This document shows, piece after piece, positions 39,601-53,452 of a stretch of 64,000 bases of DNA. The DNA is from Lichenostomus cassidix (taxonomy: Eukaryota > Chordata > Aves > Passeriformes > Meliphagidae): NCBI GenBank assembly GCA_008360975.2, contig CM039183.1:46677850-46741849 (forward strand), given 5' to 3'. The notes under the pieces are model-generated. The model did not search any database and had not been told where the DNA came from. It worked only from the letters and a program-made list of their open reading frames with translations. The position numbers were made by a program, and so were the translations under genes. Each line of letters starts with the position of its first letter. Positions within the stretch are counted from its first letter, which is position 1.

Positions 39601-42264
39601 TTCTACTCAGCAATAGAGAAGTTGAAATTAATTAGTTTTGGAAGTTCACTTGTGTAACACTTTCTATCAAAAATCCAAGAGGCAAACAGATGCAATTGTC
39701 AGCCAGTTAAGACAACTCACTAGAAGCTGTAACCTGGGGACGTGCTTTACATGATGAGGAATAAAAAACATGAGCTGGAACAGTAAGCATTTGAGTCGAT
39801 ATGTGTCAGACAAGTCACCTGTGGCACTCCTCAAACATTTACTTGGGAAAAGAAAAACCCCAAATAAACCATGGGGGATAACTATTGTTTCCAAGATTTC
39901 ACTAGAAAAGTTTGAAGAGAATAAATATCACATTTACATGGTACTGTTCAAAGTTTATTTCTTCTTTCAAATGTTAACATAGCAAAAAGGCAATGAAACA
40001 GGAACAAATAATCCCATTGTATATTTACAGTGGCAAATAGCTCTGTGTGAATTAAAAAAAAAAAAAAAAACACACCAAGAAAAACATTAGACTTCCTGAT
40101 GGTAAAGAACTCCACCAAAACAAAATTCAAGTTAGATATGTGTAAAGAGGAAAAACTAAGGAACTTTTTCTGGCACAATGCATGGAGATTCACTTTAGTT
40201 CTTTGAAGCATTAACAATCTGAAAGTGTTTTGCCTGCAAAGCATCCCTACTTCTTTTGCAACAAAAGACTATAAAAGTTCCCAACTGACACATTAAGCAC
40301 TGCAACCTGAAGTCTGATTACTGCTCATTTTTCCCTATGATAACCCAGGTTCCAAATTTCAGTGTCCAGGAACAGCTGAAAGAAGTAAGCTGTTGAAACA
40401 AGAATCACCCACAATCTCTCTCACACACTCAGTCTGCTCGACTCTCTGAACTTGGTGAGTCTGCAGAGAACTGGTAGTCTTCAAATTCACTGTCAGGTAA
40501 CAAGACCTCAGAGTCAGGATAAAAACATTTGGACAGAATCAGGCCTTACCTCTCCTCACAAACCACATACATGCACAAACTTGATCCTCTTGAAGCACAG
40601 AAGAAAGAGGAAAGAGTTAAATGATTCACCCCAGATCACCAGAGACCTAGGATAGTTACATTCCTGGAAACTATTCATGGACAAGGACTACAATTAACTC
40701 TACTAGAAAAAGCACTATACTATAAAGCACACCTGAAAAACTGAGATAGTGTTTTTTAAGAATTATTTTCTGAGCTAAAGAAACCAGTCACATAAAGACA
40801 CTGAAAAATTTAAAGATGTGATTTCAAATGACAAGTAGAAATTATTTCTATTAACCAATAATTTCTAATAAGACAAAACAGCAACTATAAAAGAAACAAT
40901 ATCTTCATATAACCTCCTCGAATAAAACTGAAAGAGGGAACATTAATTAGTGGCCAATGGCAAAAAACCAGGATGAAATCTATTTTACTAGAAACCACTG
41001 TGATAAACTGATACATGTATTCCAGTCAAACATCAAGAAAATTAGTACACTGAATGGCAGTTACTAGTAGTCATTTAAAAAAAAAAAAAAAAAAAAAAGG
41101 CAGACAACCTGAGATCTAATACACCAAATAACAGTTCTGAGCAGCACTGAGCTACTAAGATAGACTACTAAATATTTCAAAAGGTCTTGTTAGGAGCTGA
41201 AAATTATATCTTTATAGCAGTTCAGTATCACTCATACAGAATGCACTTACACTGATCATCTTTACAGATTCTCCACTAAAACATTAATAACAAGCATCCA
41301 CAACTTAGTTTAATTTCATCAGAAATGAACCTCCCCCAAATTAACTACTGTTGTATAATTTACAGTTATTGTCTGCACTATAAGAAATAAAGACAGGTAG
41401 AGAATCTTTGGTATTCTGAAACTTTTAGGGTGGTATTTTTGTAGAACGAACTATGTGGATAAAGTTTTCAAACTATGCTTTTAAATATTTTACAGTATTT
41501 TAATACAAATTTGCTAAAGTCAAGTTTGACAATAAATATAATTTCAGAAATATTTTGCAAGAATAGTCTCTCTCTACGAGCTTTTCTACGGCGAGATTAT
41601 CCTCGCAGGAATGCCAATCTGTTACTTTGTAGATTAAAACAGCAAACATTAGTAGTATCTTCTTTGTCAAATTGGCTACAATTACTCTAGTAGCACACCA
41701 TGACCTTCGAAGAATGGCACAAAGTAACATTTCCCCTCTAAAACTCACTCGAGGGCATTGTTTCCTGAACTTGCCCAGCACCCTCTTCACATTGCAACAG
41801 TAACTTCCTCTGCAGACAAAAAAGTGAAGGCAGAGAACATTACCAGATCACGCTGCGATCATCACACTCCTGTTTGCGCAACAGCTTCCTTGACAAACTC
41901 ACTACTACACAACTTCAGCAGTCTTGGCATTTTACTTTTTACCACACCATGAATGTATTTCCATCAACTGTTCAGGCATCTCAAATTTTGCTTTAGCAGC
42001 AAAGATGTTTCCTTGCTAACAAACCAGATAAGAAAATTTTAAGTTGTGTACAAAAAATGGTAACAGTATGTAGTACTAAATTGAAATTAAGAAGTGCTTC
42101 TGATTATATTCTAAGATATAAAACTGAAATTTCTAAATATTTTTAAACCAAACTTCACTGTTAGCATTATCTGATGTGCTGCTTCTCCCACTGAGAATTG
42201 CCAGCAGAAAGATCAGATCATCAAAAGTTAATAAAGTTCATTTGTAAAATGTCACTTCCTCTCT

Positions 42265-42275
<11 letters not shown>

Positions 42276-42299
<24 letters not shown>
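42276..42299. repeat. Poly-T tract (24 nt) after a CT-rich stretch
   Basis: Long uninterrupted T run in intron 2 (plus strand). No retroposed body or target-site duplication is evident around it, so its origin is unclear. Confidence 0.85.
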
Positions 42300-42301
<2 letters not shown>

Positions 42302-44120
42302 ATCCAGAATAGCATTTATTTAATCTGGAAATTATGGGCAGAGTATTCATATGGGAAAACAACTGCCAGAGTTCAAAAGTAGTTTTGTCCTTTGTTACTC
42401 AGGTAAGAAAAGAAACAGTATTTAAAAAGTTAACTCCTGCTGCCTCTCCTCTAAAATACGTATAAATCCAATGCTCTCCTTTTTTTTTTTACTAGCCCTT
42501 TGACTATTAACATAATTGGGACTATATTCACAATACTTCCATGGGCCATGTCTGTAAGAAAACAGGTATAACAGTCACATCCTAGGCAGCCACATATACT
42601 GGCGGTAATTGAAAAAAATTTGGACCTTTGTTTGGGTGTTTTGTTGGTTTTGTGTTTTTTTAACTAAAAGATAGAGAAGTAAGTACATGAAAACATGGGG
42701 ACATTACCAACAAGTCTGTGCTTTTAAGATGTAGGCCATCTGATCTCTCCTTCCGGGTTAGTAACTCACCAGGATTCCTTTCTAAAATGTTGTATTTCCC
42801 ATCTAAAATCCTTTCTAAAAGGTTATATTTTAAAGAATGAGGGGATATTCACCATGCCAGCCTTTTTTTTTTTTTTATGAGTTTCCTTTATGTCTGACAT
42901 TTAAGGGTGGCTGTGAAGGGAATCTTATTGTATCAGTTTTCTATAAAGGTTTGGAACACATATAAAAGGGAATGCCAGGCAAGTTATTGTTTTGCAGTCC
43001 ATGCTCCATATTAACAAGCATCACTGAAACTCAGTAACTGTACCTCTAACATCAACATTACAAAGTTCAGTTAAGAATGTTTTTCAGCTGTGAAGATGAA
43101 CATCTGCTCTGTTTAACAAGGCAGTATGACTGGATAGAGCCTATGCTAAAAAACTAAGACAGCCATGCTACTACTATCAACTGAACACTAAGTGATCACA
43201 AAAAAATGAGGATTCTATGTTTTTCCCTAATGAGCAAGTTGGAAAATGCAAATAGGTTTTGTCCATCTGCTGCTACTGATAAAAATCATTGTTACTAGTT
43301 GGGAAAGAAGGAGGGCCTACAGGAGAAACTGTGTTCAAAAACATTGGACACCAGCTGGATTACCTCGTTAGCTGGCTACTCTTGAAGTGTTAAATTTATC
43401 ATCATTATGTGAACCAAAAATCTAATAATGTTAAATGTACACATACAGAACACAAGCTGGGTGGCAGCTTCAAGAAGCTACACAATACAAATCCCTGCTT
43501 GAAGTAACATGAATCACACAAAATAAAGTAATAGCTCACTCAGCAGGAGTACAAAGGTCTTGCTTCCCTTGGATCTGCATCCTTTCTTTAGTTCCCTGGC
43601 TTAAAAAGTTCTAAAGTTAAACTCCTGTGAGGTTTACGCAAAAATATAGAAGCAGGAAATGGCAATCAATTCCTGGAGAATCCATGGAAGATATTTCGTA
43701 AAAGGGTGAGTTTGATCTATAGTCTTCTTGGTGGAGAGCCTAACCTCCTCTCTCCACCAGCACTGCTTGTAAGAGGCTGTGTGGTTTGAGCTGGGACAGG
43801 GTAAGACTTACTGTGAACATGGAAGCAGTGTCCTCTGCAATTACATTATCTTGGAAGAAAATTAAGCTTCAGGTTTTTCCAAACATAAATCAGGTTTTAT
43901 TACCACAATTTAAAGGAGTTTATTAAACAAAATTCCATTACATTTTGCAAAATGGACAGCTAAAGTAGCCTTGAATTATTTCTATCAAGCTATAAACTTC
44001 TCTTTGTTCAACAGCAATCAAGTGATTGATTTGGCAAACTGCAACTCTTCAGACTGCCTTATTTCAAGTATTACAAGATCAGCATCGTTGTTATTACAAA
44101 ACTTTTGTTTTCATGTTTTA

Positions 44121-44246
44121 ACAGAGCCTTCTGGACACAATCCTGACTAATGTGCTCTAGTGGGCCCTGTTTGAATAGGGGGGTTGCACTAGATGACCTC
44201 CAGTGGTCACATCCAACTTTACCCAGTCTTGATTCTGTGAATCTAG
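44121..44246 (+). mobile_element. CR1 LINE 3' end fragment
   Basis: Reads CTGGACACAATCCTGACTAA, then GGGGGGTTGCACTAGATGAC, CTCCAGTGGTCACATCCAAC and GATTCTGTGAATCT. This is the CR1 3' terminal segment in plus orientation, opposite to the gene and to the other CR1 copies here. Confidence 0.9.
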
Positions 44247-46509
44247 CATTCCTCAAAGTATTTCATCCTGCACTTTGTTTCCTATACTAGTAGACACATG
44301 TTTCAATTTTCACCTACTTTCACTATTCTTGACATTCAAAATAGAATTCAAAGTAAAGACAAATCTCTAAGTAATTGAAAGCAAATGAAAAGTCTCAAAT
44401 CTCTCAAGTAAAAAATTAAGATTAGAACTATTGTGAACAGAATACCATGAAGGACCTACCGCTGAATTTCAATAAAGAAATTTTTACTAGTACAGTTTTA
44501 AAATCGATCTTATTTCAGCAATTGATGTAACTGCCTCAATACAAGCATTATCAATAACTAGATTTTTTGTTTAAGCAAAGCTTAAGGACTCAAAACACAC
44601 TGAATCCTTACACAAGGCTATTAAGTTAAAATAAGTAGTACACAGATCAAGGATGTGCAGATCTCGACACAAAAGCAGACTTAGAATTTCTTAACAAGGA
44701 GAGATTTTTAAGTGGAATACAAAACATTTCTCGTTTGTGTGTCTTAAACTGAACATCAGTGTGCCAGAACTAAAGGACAGCCACAGAAAATGTCATTTCA
44801 TGAATGCATTGTAAAAATCACAAGGGATCAGGACTCAGTATGAGTCCCCAGGAGCTGACAGGACTGCTACATATTTTATAAATTTACTAAATAAGGCATT
44901 ATACTTCTCTACTGGTCCTCTCTTCTGAAATATCTTAGTCTCAGCTGTCTCCAAGACCTTCATTATTTCAATGTGTTTAAATTCAGTGACACAAATATCA
45001 CTGACAGAGATTTAAATTATGTCACCTGTGTTTGCACTGAAAGTCAACAGTGGTGGTAACTTGGTGCTTCCTTTGATAAACATGTAAGCTGTGCAATTAT
45101 CAAGTGCCTATGATAGAAGCGTTGACATGAATAATGTCACTAAGTTATCATGAATACTATGAGGCTACACTTGACTGGCATTCAAGTACCAACACAATAC
45201 CACAAGTGAAACTTATGGGTCAGCAAAACAAGGTAACTTCAAAAGCTGCTGGCAGACAGCACACTGGCAGTGGATAAGCAATGCGGTTTTGCCTCAAAAG
45301 TAACACAAACGTATTCCTCAGGCTGGCAAACAAATAAATCACGTCAAAGAATTAGATCTCTGGGAAAGCAGTCTTGTCTACTTAATGAGATGTACTTTGC
45401 AGGATTAAGAATCAGCATTTTTCAAAAACATTATGATCAGTTTGATGGTATACTTCAAGATAGGCACATTGAAAGCAGCAAGAGGAAAAGGGAAGACCCA
45501 ACAGATTAAAGATAAAGACCTATCACAGCATTAACTCTTTCAAAACTACTAAGAACTCTAATTTTTTTTTCAAAATGTAAAACTATTACCAGATAGCTAA
45601 GATCAAGGACAAAATGAACTGCTCCCAAAATCCACATCCTGCAGTTTTGGTTATCCTCATTGAATGTATATTGAATGCAATAATTTACAAGTTTTATTCT
45701 GTTTTTCGCTGAGGTTCTAAATAGATAAGCCAACTTCTAGTCACCCTAAAGTTATTCTGTAAGAGCACTTATCTTTGGCTTTTGAAACCTCTGTACAACA
45801 AAGGGACCTGGACACTTAGAAGTCTAATGCAGTTACAAAATTTCTGTCAAAAAAAGTTTTGTTAAGAAGGGTTTGCAACCTTGACTTGTACCTTCATTCT
45901 TTATCACATCTCAAATCTTAAGCTGCTTCTACTTTTCCAGACGCGACTTTACTAAAACTGCTCATGTCATCTCCTGCAGCAATAATGCTACTCCAGCTCT
46001 AAAAGCCCATCCACAGTGACCAAGGAAGAACAAACCTAGTAGAATGCTAAATTAAGAGCCTAGTGAACTGAGCAGCGTACCACAAGTCTGAAAGCCTAAG
46101 CTGGGTCCCAGCCATCCAATTTCCTGTTACAGTTTAGCCTAACCTCATCAGATCACACAGTCCGCACACCCCAGTGTTTCACAACTAGCTAAGCTACAGA
46201 ATGAAACAAACTATGCTAGTGCTACAGTAATCTGCAGCCTTACAAACCCTGCATGCTTTCAAAATATTTCCTTCCCCAGGCTGACCATGATCCAGCAAGT
46301 TTGAAGTTGCAAGGCTATATCCATTAAGTTTCTGCTCTGTCAGTAAAATACCTCGAGGGAAGTTTACATTGTAAAGTTCATTTTTGTAAATTACAATATG
46401 AGTTGCAATACAGTTATACTTCAGATATTTTTGAACAAAAGCAATTACTACTAAAAGTTGCATTAGTAGAATTAAAGTATATGCAGTGACACTTCAAATG
46501 AAAGACACG

Positions 46510-47090
46510 CTGCAGTATAGACCTCCCCACAGTCAGAGTTGCTCCAGCATAGTCTTACCCACAGTCCCTTCAGAAATAAACCTGTTCTAACATGGCTTTA
46601 CCCAAGACTGCAGTCCTTCCAGGGGAATACCTGTTCTGCTGGGGGCTTCCCCATGGCCACACCCTTTCAGGTGCTCCAGCATGGACTATCCACAGCCACT
46701 GATGGTTCAATATCTACCTGCTGCAGCACAGATTTATCCCTGGACCTCAATCCCTTCAGAGGTGTTCCTGCTGCTGCACTGACAGAACCACAGCCACAGG
46801 CAACTCGAGATCTACCTGCTGCCTCAGCCACAGGTCACTGTCCCTTTGACTGAAGCTCACCCTGGAGCCCCAGCCAGCCCAGGCCAGCAGCACAGACACA
46901 CAGCGAGTCCCTGGCCACCTGCCAGCCCAGGGCATCACCACTGCTGTTATCACAATGTTCCCAGACACAGCACAGGGAGGTGATAAAGCAGCACAGCAGC
47001 AGCGAAAAGCAAAAACCAGCCACTCATGAGCGCTAGGCTTTAATGTACAGTCAAGCAAGCAAGGCTCCTGACAAGCACCTGCCAATTAAT
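46510..47090 (-). mobile_element. ERV-associated GC-rich repeat with internal tandem units
   Basis: On the minus strand it repeats a diverged unit of roughly 50-70 nt built on CTGGAGCA...CTGTGG (for example GCTGGAGCA at about 46540 and again near 46675, with CCACAG/CCATGG blocks on the plus strand). I recognise this as the internally repetitive part of an avian LTR/ERV family, though I cannot name it. It ends about 100 nt before the LTR at 47193, so the two may be parts of one insertion or a nested pair. Clearly richer in GC than its surroundings. Confidence 0.45.
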
Positions 47091-47192
47091 AGCTAATCAG
47101 TAATTACAGCTATAAATTCAATCTAGCACATTCCAGTCAAACCTATCATTATCTCAAATCCTTTGAGCTGCACATTGGGTGTCATAAAGGAT

Positions 47193-47770
47193 TGTTGCAG
47201 TTTAACCCCAGCTAGCAACTAGGCTGCACATAGACACTTGCTCACTCCCTCTGGTGAGATGGGGGAGAAAAATTGGAAAAGAGAGAAAATTCATGGTTTG
47301 AGATAAAGAATGCTTAAAGGATAAGGCAAAAGCCACCACACACACAAGCAAGGCAAAACAAGGAATTCATTCACTGTTTCCCGTGGGTGGGTAGGAGCCA
47401 CCTCCAGGAAAGCAGGGCTCCATCACGTGTAACAGTGACTTGGAAAGACTAACGCCATCACTTCAAACATCCTCCCTTTCCTCCTTTTTCTCCCAGTTTT
47501 ATATCCTGTGCATGACACTATATGGTATAGAATATCCCCTAAGTCAGCTGTCCTGGGCTGTGCCCCATCCCAACTCCTTGTGCACACCCAGACTGCTCAC
47601 TGGTGGGGTGGGATGAAAGGCAGAAAAGGCCTTGGCTCCGTATAAACCCTTCTCAGCAATAAGGAAAACATCACTGTATTACCAAGACTGTTTGCAGCAC
47701 AAATCCAAAACACAGCCTCATACCAGATACTGTAAAGAAAATTAACTTCACTCCAGCCAAACCCAGCACA
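47193..47770 (-). mobile_element. Solo LTR, near full length (avian ERV, same family as 7228-7482)
   Basis: About 578 nt with TG...CA ends. On the minus strand it begins TGTGCTGGGTTTGGCTGG and ends GGGGTTAAACTGCAACA. A TATA-like GATATAAAACTGGGAG lies near 47491-47506. The AGCTGACTTAGGGGATATTC-like and CAGCCCAGGACAGCTG-like blocks match the family pattern I remember. There are many scattered substitutions. No internal ERV genes are attached and no obvious target-site duplication is visible, so it is a solo LTR by recombination or an old decayed copy. Confidence 0.78.
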
Positions 47771-48370
47771 CCAAGTTCCTAAACAAGTAAAACCATAGAT
47801 TTAAAAAGAATGCCATCGTATTTATTATGAAGAACTTAGTCAAAGCTCTCTCTGTGTAGGGGACTCAGTTGTTTTAATTCTATACATTTTTAAGAGATGC
47901 ATGCCTCACCATGCCATTTTGACCCTATTTAATTTCAGAATACCCAAAAGTAGCTGATTTTCTTCATTTAGAGGATGGGAATTTTTCACTGAGATAACAA
48001 TAGCCATGTGAACAAAGTGCTGGATGATATGACAAGAAAGGCAGTAGTGTTAAAAGAAACGGAAATGTCACAAGATTAACATATGCTTTAAGCAAAGTAG
48101 TTTTCTTGTTTAAATTACTCTATGTGAAGTGGGTGGCAACATAGACGATAAATATTTTCTTATTAATTAATAATCACAGTGTCTCTCTGGCATGACACTA
48201 CTGAATATTTTTAATAGCTTTACCGAAGTACTCTTCCCAAAACAGGGATATTTGTTCAAAGTCCAGGGCACTACCAACAAAGGTTGAGACCATTTTCTTT
48301 AGTGTAAAAATGCCAAAAGACCCTGACCATCCAGAGAAGAGTAGTTCAGTTCAACTTTGGTGTATTCTGA

Positions 48371-48440
48371 GAATCAACAGAATTACAGAATAATTTAGGT
48401 TGGAAAGGATCACCCAAGTTCATCTGGTCCAGCATCCCAC
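48371..48440 (-). mobile_element. CR1 LINE 3' end fragment (short)
   Basis: Plus strand: ACAGAATTACAGAATAATTT then AGGTTGGAAAGGATCACCCA and TCATCTGGTCCAGCATCCCA. This is the reverse complement of the CR1 3' terminal ~70 nt. Too short to place in a subfamily. Confidence 0.75.
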
Positions 48441-51400
48441 TTGAGGATGTGCCAGCTTCAGTTGGATGCTCTGTTTGAAAACCAGCAATCTTTGCGTACT
48501 CTAAACAACTCTAGCCACTGTCCTACTACCAGTGTAGAGTTACTACTGAAAAAGGGCAGGTGTGTTATTTCAATTAAAAAAACCCCAAAAACCCACAAAG
48601 CCAAAAACCCAACACACAGTATCTCAAGCTGATGTGTCCAAAATGAAAAAAAAACCAGTCAGACTGCCTTGCAAAGCCTGAATGATCCAAAGGAGAAGTA
48701 ATTTTAATGGATATAATCACACCACAACTTGGAAATGGTATTTTGTTAGAGCTTCAGAGAATTTACTAAATTGCTTGAATTTTGTAGTATACATCTACAG
48801 CAAAGCTATCCAGATGCTGCAACAAACACTTCATCAGAAACTGACTGCATGGAACCACACAGCCAGGCTTTTGAGCTATTTTGATTTTAAAAAAGTGAGC
48901 TGACAAAAAGGCTGGAGAATAGAAATCACAGAAAATAAGCTTTATACACCCCAAATACATAAAAATTTCAGCCATTTGCTTGCATAAGTCATCTTGTAGT
49001 GCTGAAAAGACTGTGGGGAAATTAACAGATACTGACATTCAGAACTATTGGAATCTTCAGCTTTTCAATGATAGAATGATGAACAACGTAATTTTTCTCC
49101 TTCCTGTGAACTTGGTTTTCAAGAGGGAAAAAAAATACAAACTTTTAAATTAAATAATCTATTCTGCTTGGGAATAAAGAGTGTGAGGCACAATTCAGTC
49201 TGTCTGGAAGGTGCAACACTTATTCTACAGGTATCCCCTTCATTCTCAAGAATTTCTAGTGAAAACAGTCCTCCTTTTTAGAAATTCCTCTTATCAAGAG
49301 ACAGGCTGAACTTCATGCCGCAAATGTGTATTTTTAAGGCATGAAACACCAGCAAAGATATTGTATTCATTTTGGGAGACAATCACAAAACATCTAATTT
49401 GATATATTGTCCTAGTTTTGCTATAGAGAAATAAAGACCAGAAAAATGAAGAAACTTGATTAAGATGGAACATTTAAACAGCAGGGAGCAGGAGAATTAC
49501 TTCAATATTTCTGCTTTGGCTTTACAGTTTAGTCTACCTTATAAAAGCAAACAAAAAAGCTCAGCTATTATTATTATTTATACACAGCCCTGGACTTAAA
49601 ACTTCTGACTTCTGACTTCCTGGACTTAAATCACCCCAAAGGCAAAAAAAAAAAAATCCTGAAAAAGTCCATTTCATCTTTTTCTAGCCTCTTTAGAGTT
49701 TACACACAGTCTTATTCAGATCACATGAGGATTCCAGATGGACTCCTAAGTAGAAGAGCAAAAGCACAGAAGCAGGGCTATTACTTATGACACTGAACAC
49801 TATCAGGACGTCACGGGGTAAAGTCTAACCAATTACACCAAGTTAAACCTTGAGCACATAAATGAAACTCTTACTCATTAGAAGGTTTTGATATCTGCTG
49901 GGAAAACAAAGCACAGCCCATTATGCACAAAACTTCCTAAAGACCAAAGCCTACATGTCCTACTGTAATGGTTCAGGTATGCACAGAAGAGAAGCAAAGC
50001 ACAGATGAATTTTTAACTACTTGGTATCTCACACATTTCGACAGCAGATCAGGAGGTGAAAGCCACCCTGGTGACAGCAGCTAAATCCCTTCAAGTATGG
50101 AGAAAACCAAAGATACTGATCTGCTGTGACAAACGAGGCTACCAGCAGCTTACACTGACCATAGCAAAAATCAACAGTGAGCACAATTGCTCCCCGCGGG
50201 GATCACATCCACAAAAATCCAGCACAGAGGAGGGGGAGCCTGAGGCAGAATTACCACACAAGAGCCAGGCTACCAGCCAAGACTCCAACACCTCAAAACA
50301 GCTGGAACAAGGATCCTGCAATCAGCACCACAAACCCAGAGGAACAACTGGACCAGCATGTCCAGGTGAGTGCAACTACTTGCAATAAATCACTGGAGAT
50401 TTTATGTCACTTGGCACAGTGTTTCTGCCCTTATGTCTCTCATCCCTCAATTTCCCTTGCAACAGAGAAAACAGAATCAAACAGCTTAACTTTTTCTAAC
50501 AGATCCTAGTGTCAAGCAGAGGGTCACATCAGCAGGTCACATCAGCAGCTGTTCAAGGTTTCTGCTAAGCTACTCACTTTGTAACCTTTCCTCATACACA
50601 ATAAAGGAACCAAGCTGTTGATCATAGCTGAAAACAGAACAGCGCCTTTGTTATTAATTGCTCAAAATAGTCCTTGGGGGGGTGTGGGAAGGGGAATACT
50701 TCTCTAATTAAGGATCTGTCAGCCTCAAAACCACTTGCTTTTAAGTGCCCTAGCTAAGTAAGAGTTAGAAATATTTAGTAACTCTGGAAATAGAATCAAC
50801 TTTTTAAAATTAATACAAGGGATATACTGCTCAAGTTACACCAGTTAATAATCCCAAACTAATTTTCATTACTCATAAAGTTCAAGTTTTACACTAAAAG
50901 CAGTCTCTTCCTAGAATTTTTATGGACTTCTCTACCTCTTAAAACTGCAAGACCTAGAACCTACTGCTGTTTGTGGGCATAGAATGGCAAAGTTGCCCCT
51001 CTGGCACACTATGTTACCAACTACACCCATCAATCCTAGAGGCAAAAATATTAACTGAGTAGTAATTCCACTTCTAATCCAATTAGTGCAATATGACACC
51101 TATAATTTAGGTACTTCCACTTTTACAAGTACTTTGTGGATTTAGAGAATTCAATGTAGTGTTCAGGCTTAGTATATTTATCTATTAAAGAAAGAGAAAG
51201 TCAGTGAATTGACAGTATATTTATATCTACAAAACAAACCCAAACTTGTTTCCCAATACGTCAGATGACTTACTTGCAATAGAAAGCTTAAAAAGATCTA
51301 CCTGTACTTGAAGACACAAGGAAAACATGAATACTTAGCTCCCATTTGCTGGTAGGCAAGGAAATAAACATCATTATTACTTTACTTCTATACTCTCACA

Positions 51401-53452
51401 ACATGAACACAGAAGAAAATGAGGACGGACTTCCATGGCACTTTTACAATTTCTCCATGAATAACACTTTACTGACACTAAGTCTTTTTCTAGTCCATAC
51501 CTCGTTTCAATTAAAAACACTTTTGCAGCTTTAAAGAGTAAGTGGCTCCCACTTTAATGAACCCTTGCACATAATTTACTATTCATAAAAACCTTAGCAG
51601 AAAAAGCATCCTGACGGTTGGCTCTATCTTTGAGCAACATAATGAAATAGGCACTTCTTGCAAGCCTCTCTCCTACCCAGTGAGTGATTTTCTGAACAGC
51701 AGAAAGCAAGAGGCTGCTTTTACATTGGGAATATGTCTGAGTCTATTCCTTCTGCCTGCACTCCTCCATCACAAAGAGGAGGTAATCACAGGAGATGCAA
51801 ATTCTGCAGTGTTGTCTGCTTACAGGGCTACAGTACCAGCTGAGGCAGAGGACTTTTAACCAGTTCCTCCAAGAATCAAAAGCTATATAAAATATTAAGA
51901 AGAATATTCATCTTCATCAAGTTAAGAGGAGCACTAATGTTTCAGGCTCTGCATGAAACTTCTTTTCTTCCTTTGGAAAATGCATTTTCTGTCATTTTCT
52001 CACAGTAACACTTTCTTCCCAAACAATACCTCTCTAAATTATTTAGAAAGCAATTCACACTCCAAGAATCCACAGGTGTGTGCAGCCATGGATGAGTGCC
52101 CGCAAACAGGTTTTGTTGAGTCATCATTAGCCAAACTGCAACATTATGTTGCCCAAAATGACAGGTGAGTAAGCTCTAAACAGGTACACTGTGATCTCTC
52201 CATTTCCTTCAAACCAAGTTCTTACTTTTATGTCTCTTTTTGCTTTCTCATCTATTCTACCAATATGGGAATAATTAACACCACCCACACACAGTTCACT
52301 CTTAATTTAAATCAGCCCTATGACCTTTTCAAAAAGAAAATTTATGAAGTATAGTTTCATACAGGGCATTAAGAACATTGCATTATCATCCCTGTTCCTC
52401 ATGCTTTGAGAAATTCATAACAGAAATCTAGTTTTTCAACTTTTAAAGTCAACCCTCTTATGGCAATTAACCTTACAGATGGGGTAGTAATATACCAGAA
52501 AGAAATAAAAAAGGTCTACTTGGACACTAATATAAGCACCAAAGGAAACTAGTAGATTTACCTACAGTTTGAAGAGGATTAAGTCAATTTTTCTAGCAAC
52601 ATGGCCTAAGCCTTCCCCATAATGTTTAGAATTCAGTCTATTTCAGGACAACCAAGAATTTGTTTCACTCTCTTATGCTAACAAGTAAAGTTTCAGGCAA
52701 CAGCAGTGTGGATTAAAGAAATTACAGGATATCTTCTTTTAAAAATAAAAGTTTAAACACATATGTTGTTATATGGCTTGGATAGTACCATATGGCTGTG
52801 GTACCATATGGCTATAAACATATGGGTAGTTCACTTTTTAGTGAACAAAAAGAAGCAGGGTTACTAGTGCTTAATTTCACAAATTCATTCCGCTTATCTC
52901 AGTCACTTGGGAGCCTTTAGCAAGGTACAAGTCCTGTACCTTTTACTGTCCCCACTTGAAACCATCATTTGGCAACAGAGAACTAGCAGCAAGTCAAAGA
53001 TTATCTTAAGAACAAGCCCAATAAAAAAAAGCCCACCACCCAAAGGAAACCCAACCAAAAAGCCCACCAAAAAGAAAAACAAACCTACCACCTCACCAAG
53101 CAGCACAGAACGTTTCAATCCCAGAGGACAGAGCAGAACAACAAAACAGAGCTCAGCCCACGTCTCTCTTTAGATTTGCAGTCAGCTGCTGTAAATTATC
53201 AGCACACTAGTAACCCTCTACAAAATTTATCTATTAACTTGAGATAATGGGGACTGAGCAGCCATGCCTCACATCGTTAACACAACCTGAACTGACAGAA
53301 AGAACAACCAGAACAGCCAAGCCACCCACAAACAGAAAACAGAGCTCGTTTTTCATCCCCTCCTGCATACCTGGCTCCCACCAGACTTCTGAATGGTTCC
53401 AGCAGCTGAATCAAGACATCACTTGCGTGAGGTGCACTAACTCCAGAATGCA

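Noticed and set aside
46539..47085. Open frames of 104-109 codons on both strands.
   Set aside because: They lie in the GC-rich ERV-associated repeat with internal tandem units; open by composition.
52903..53173. Lys/Pro/Thr-rich open frame (plus) and Gly/Leu/Phe-rich frame (minus).
   Set aside because: Caused by an A- and C-rich low-complexity stretch in intron 2; no domain.
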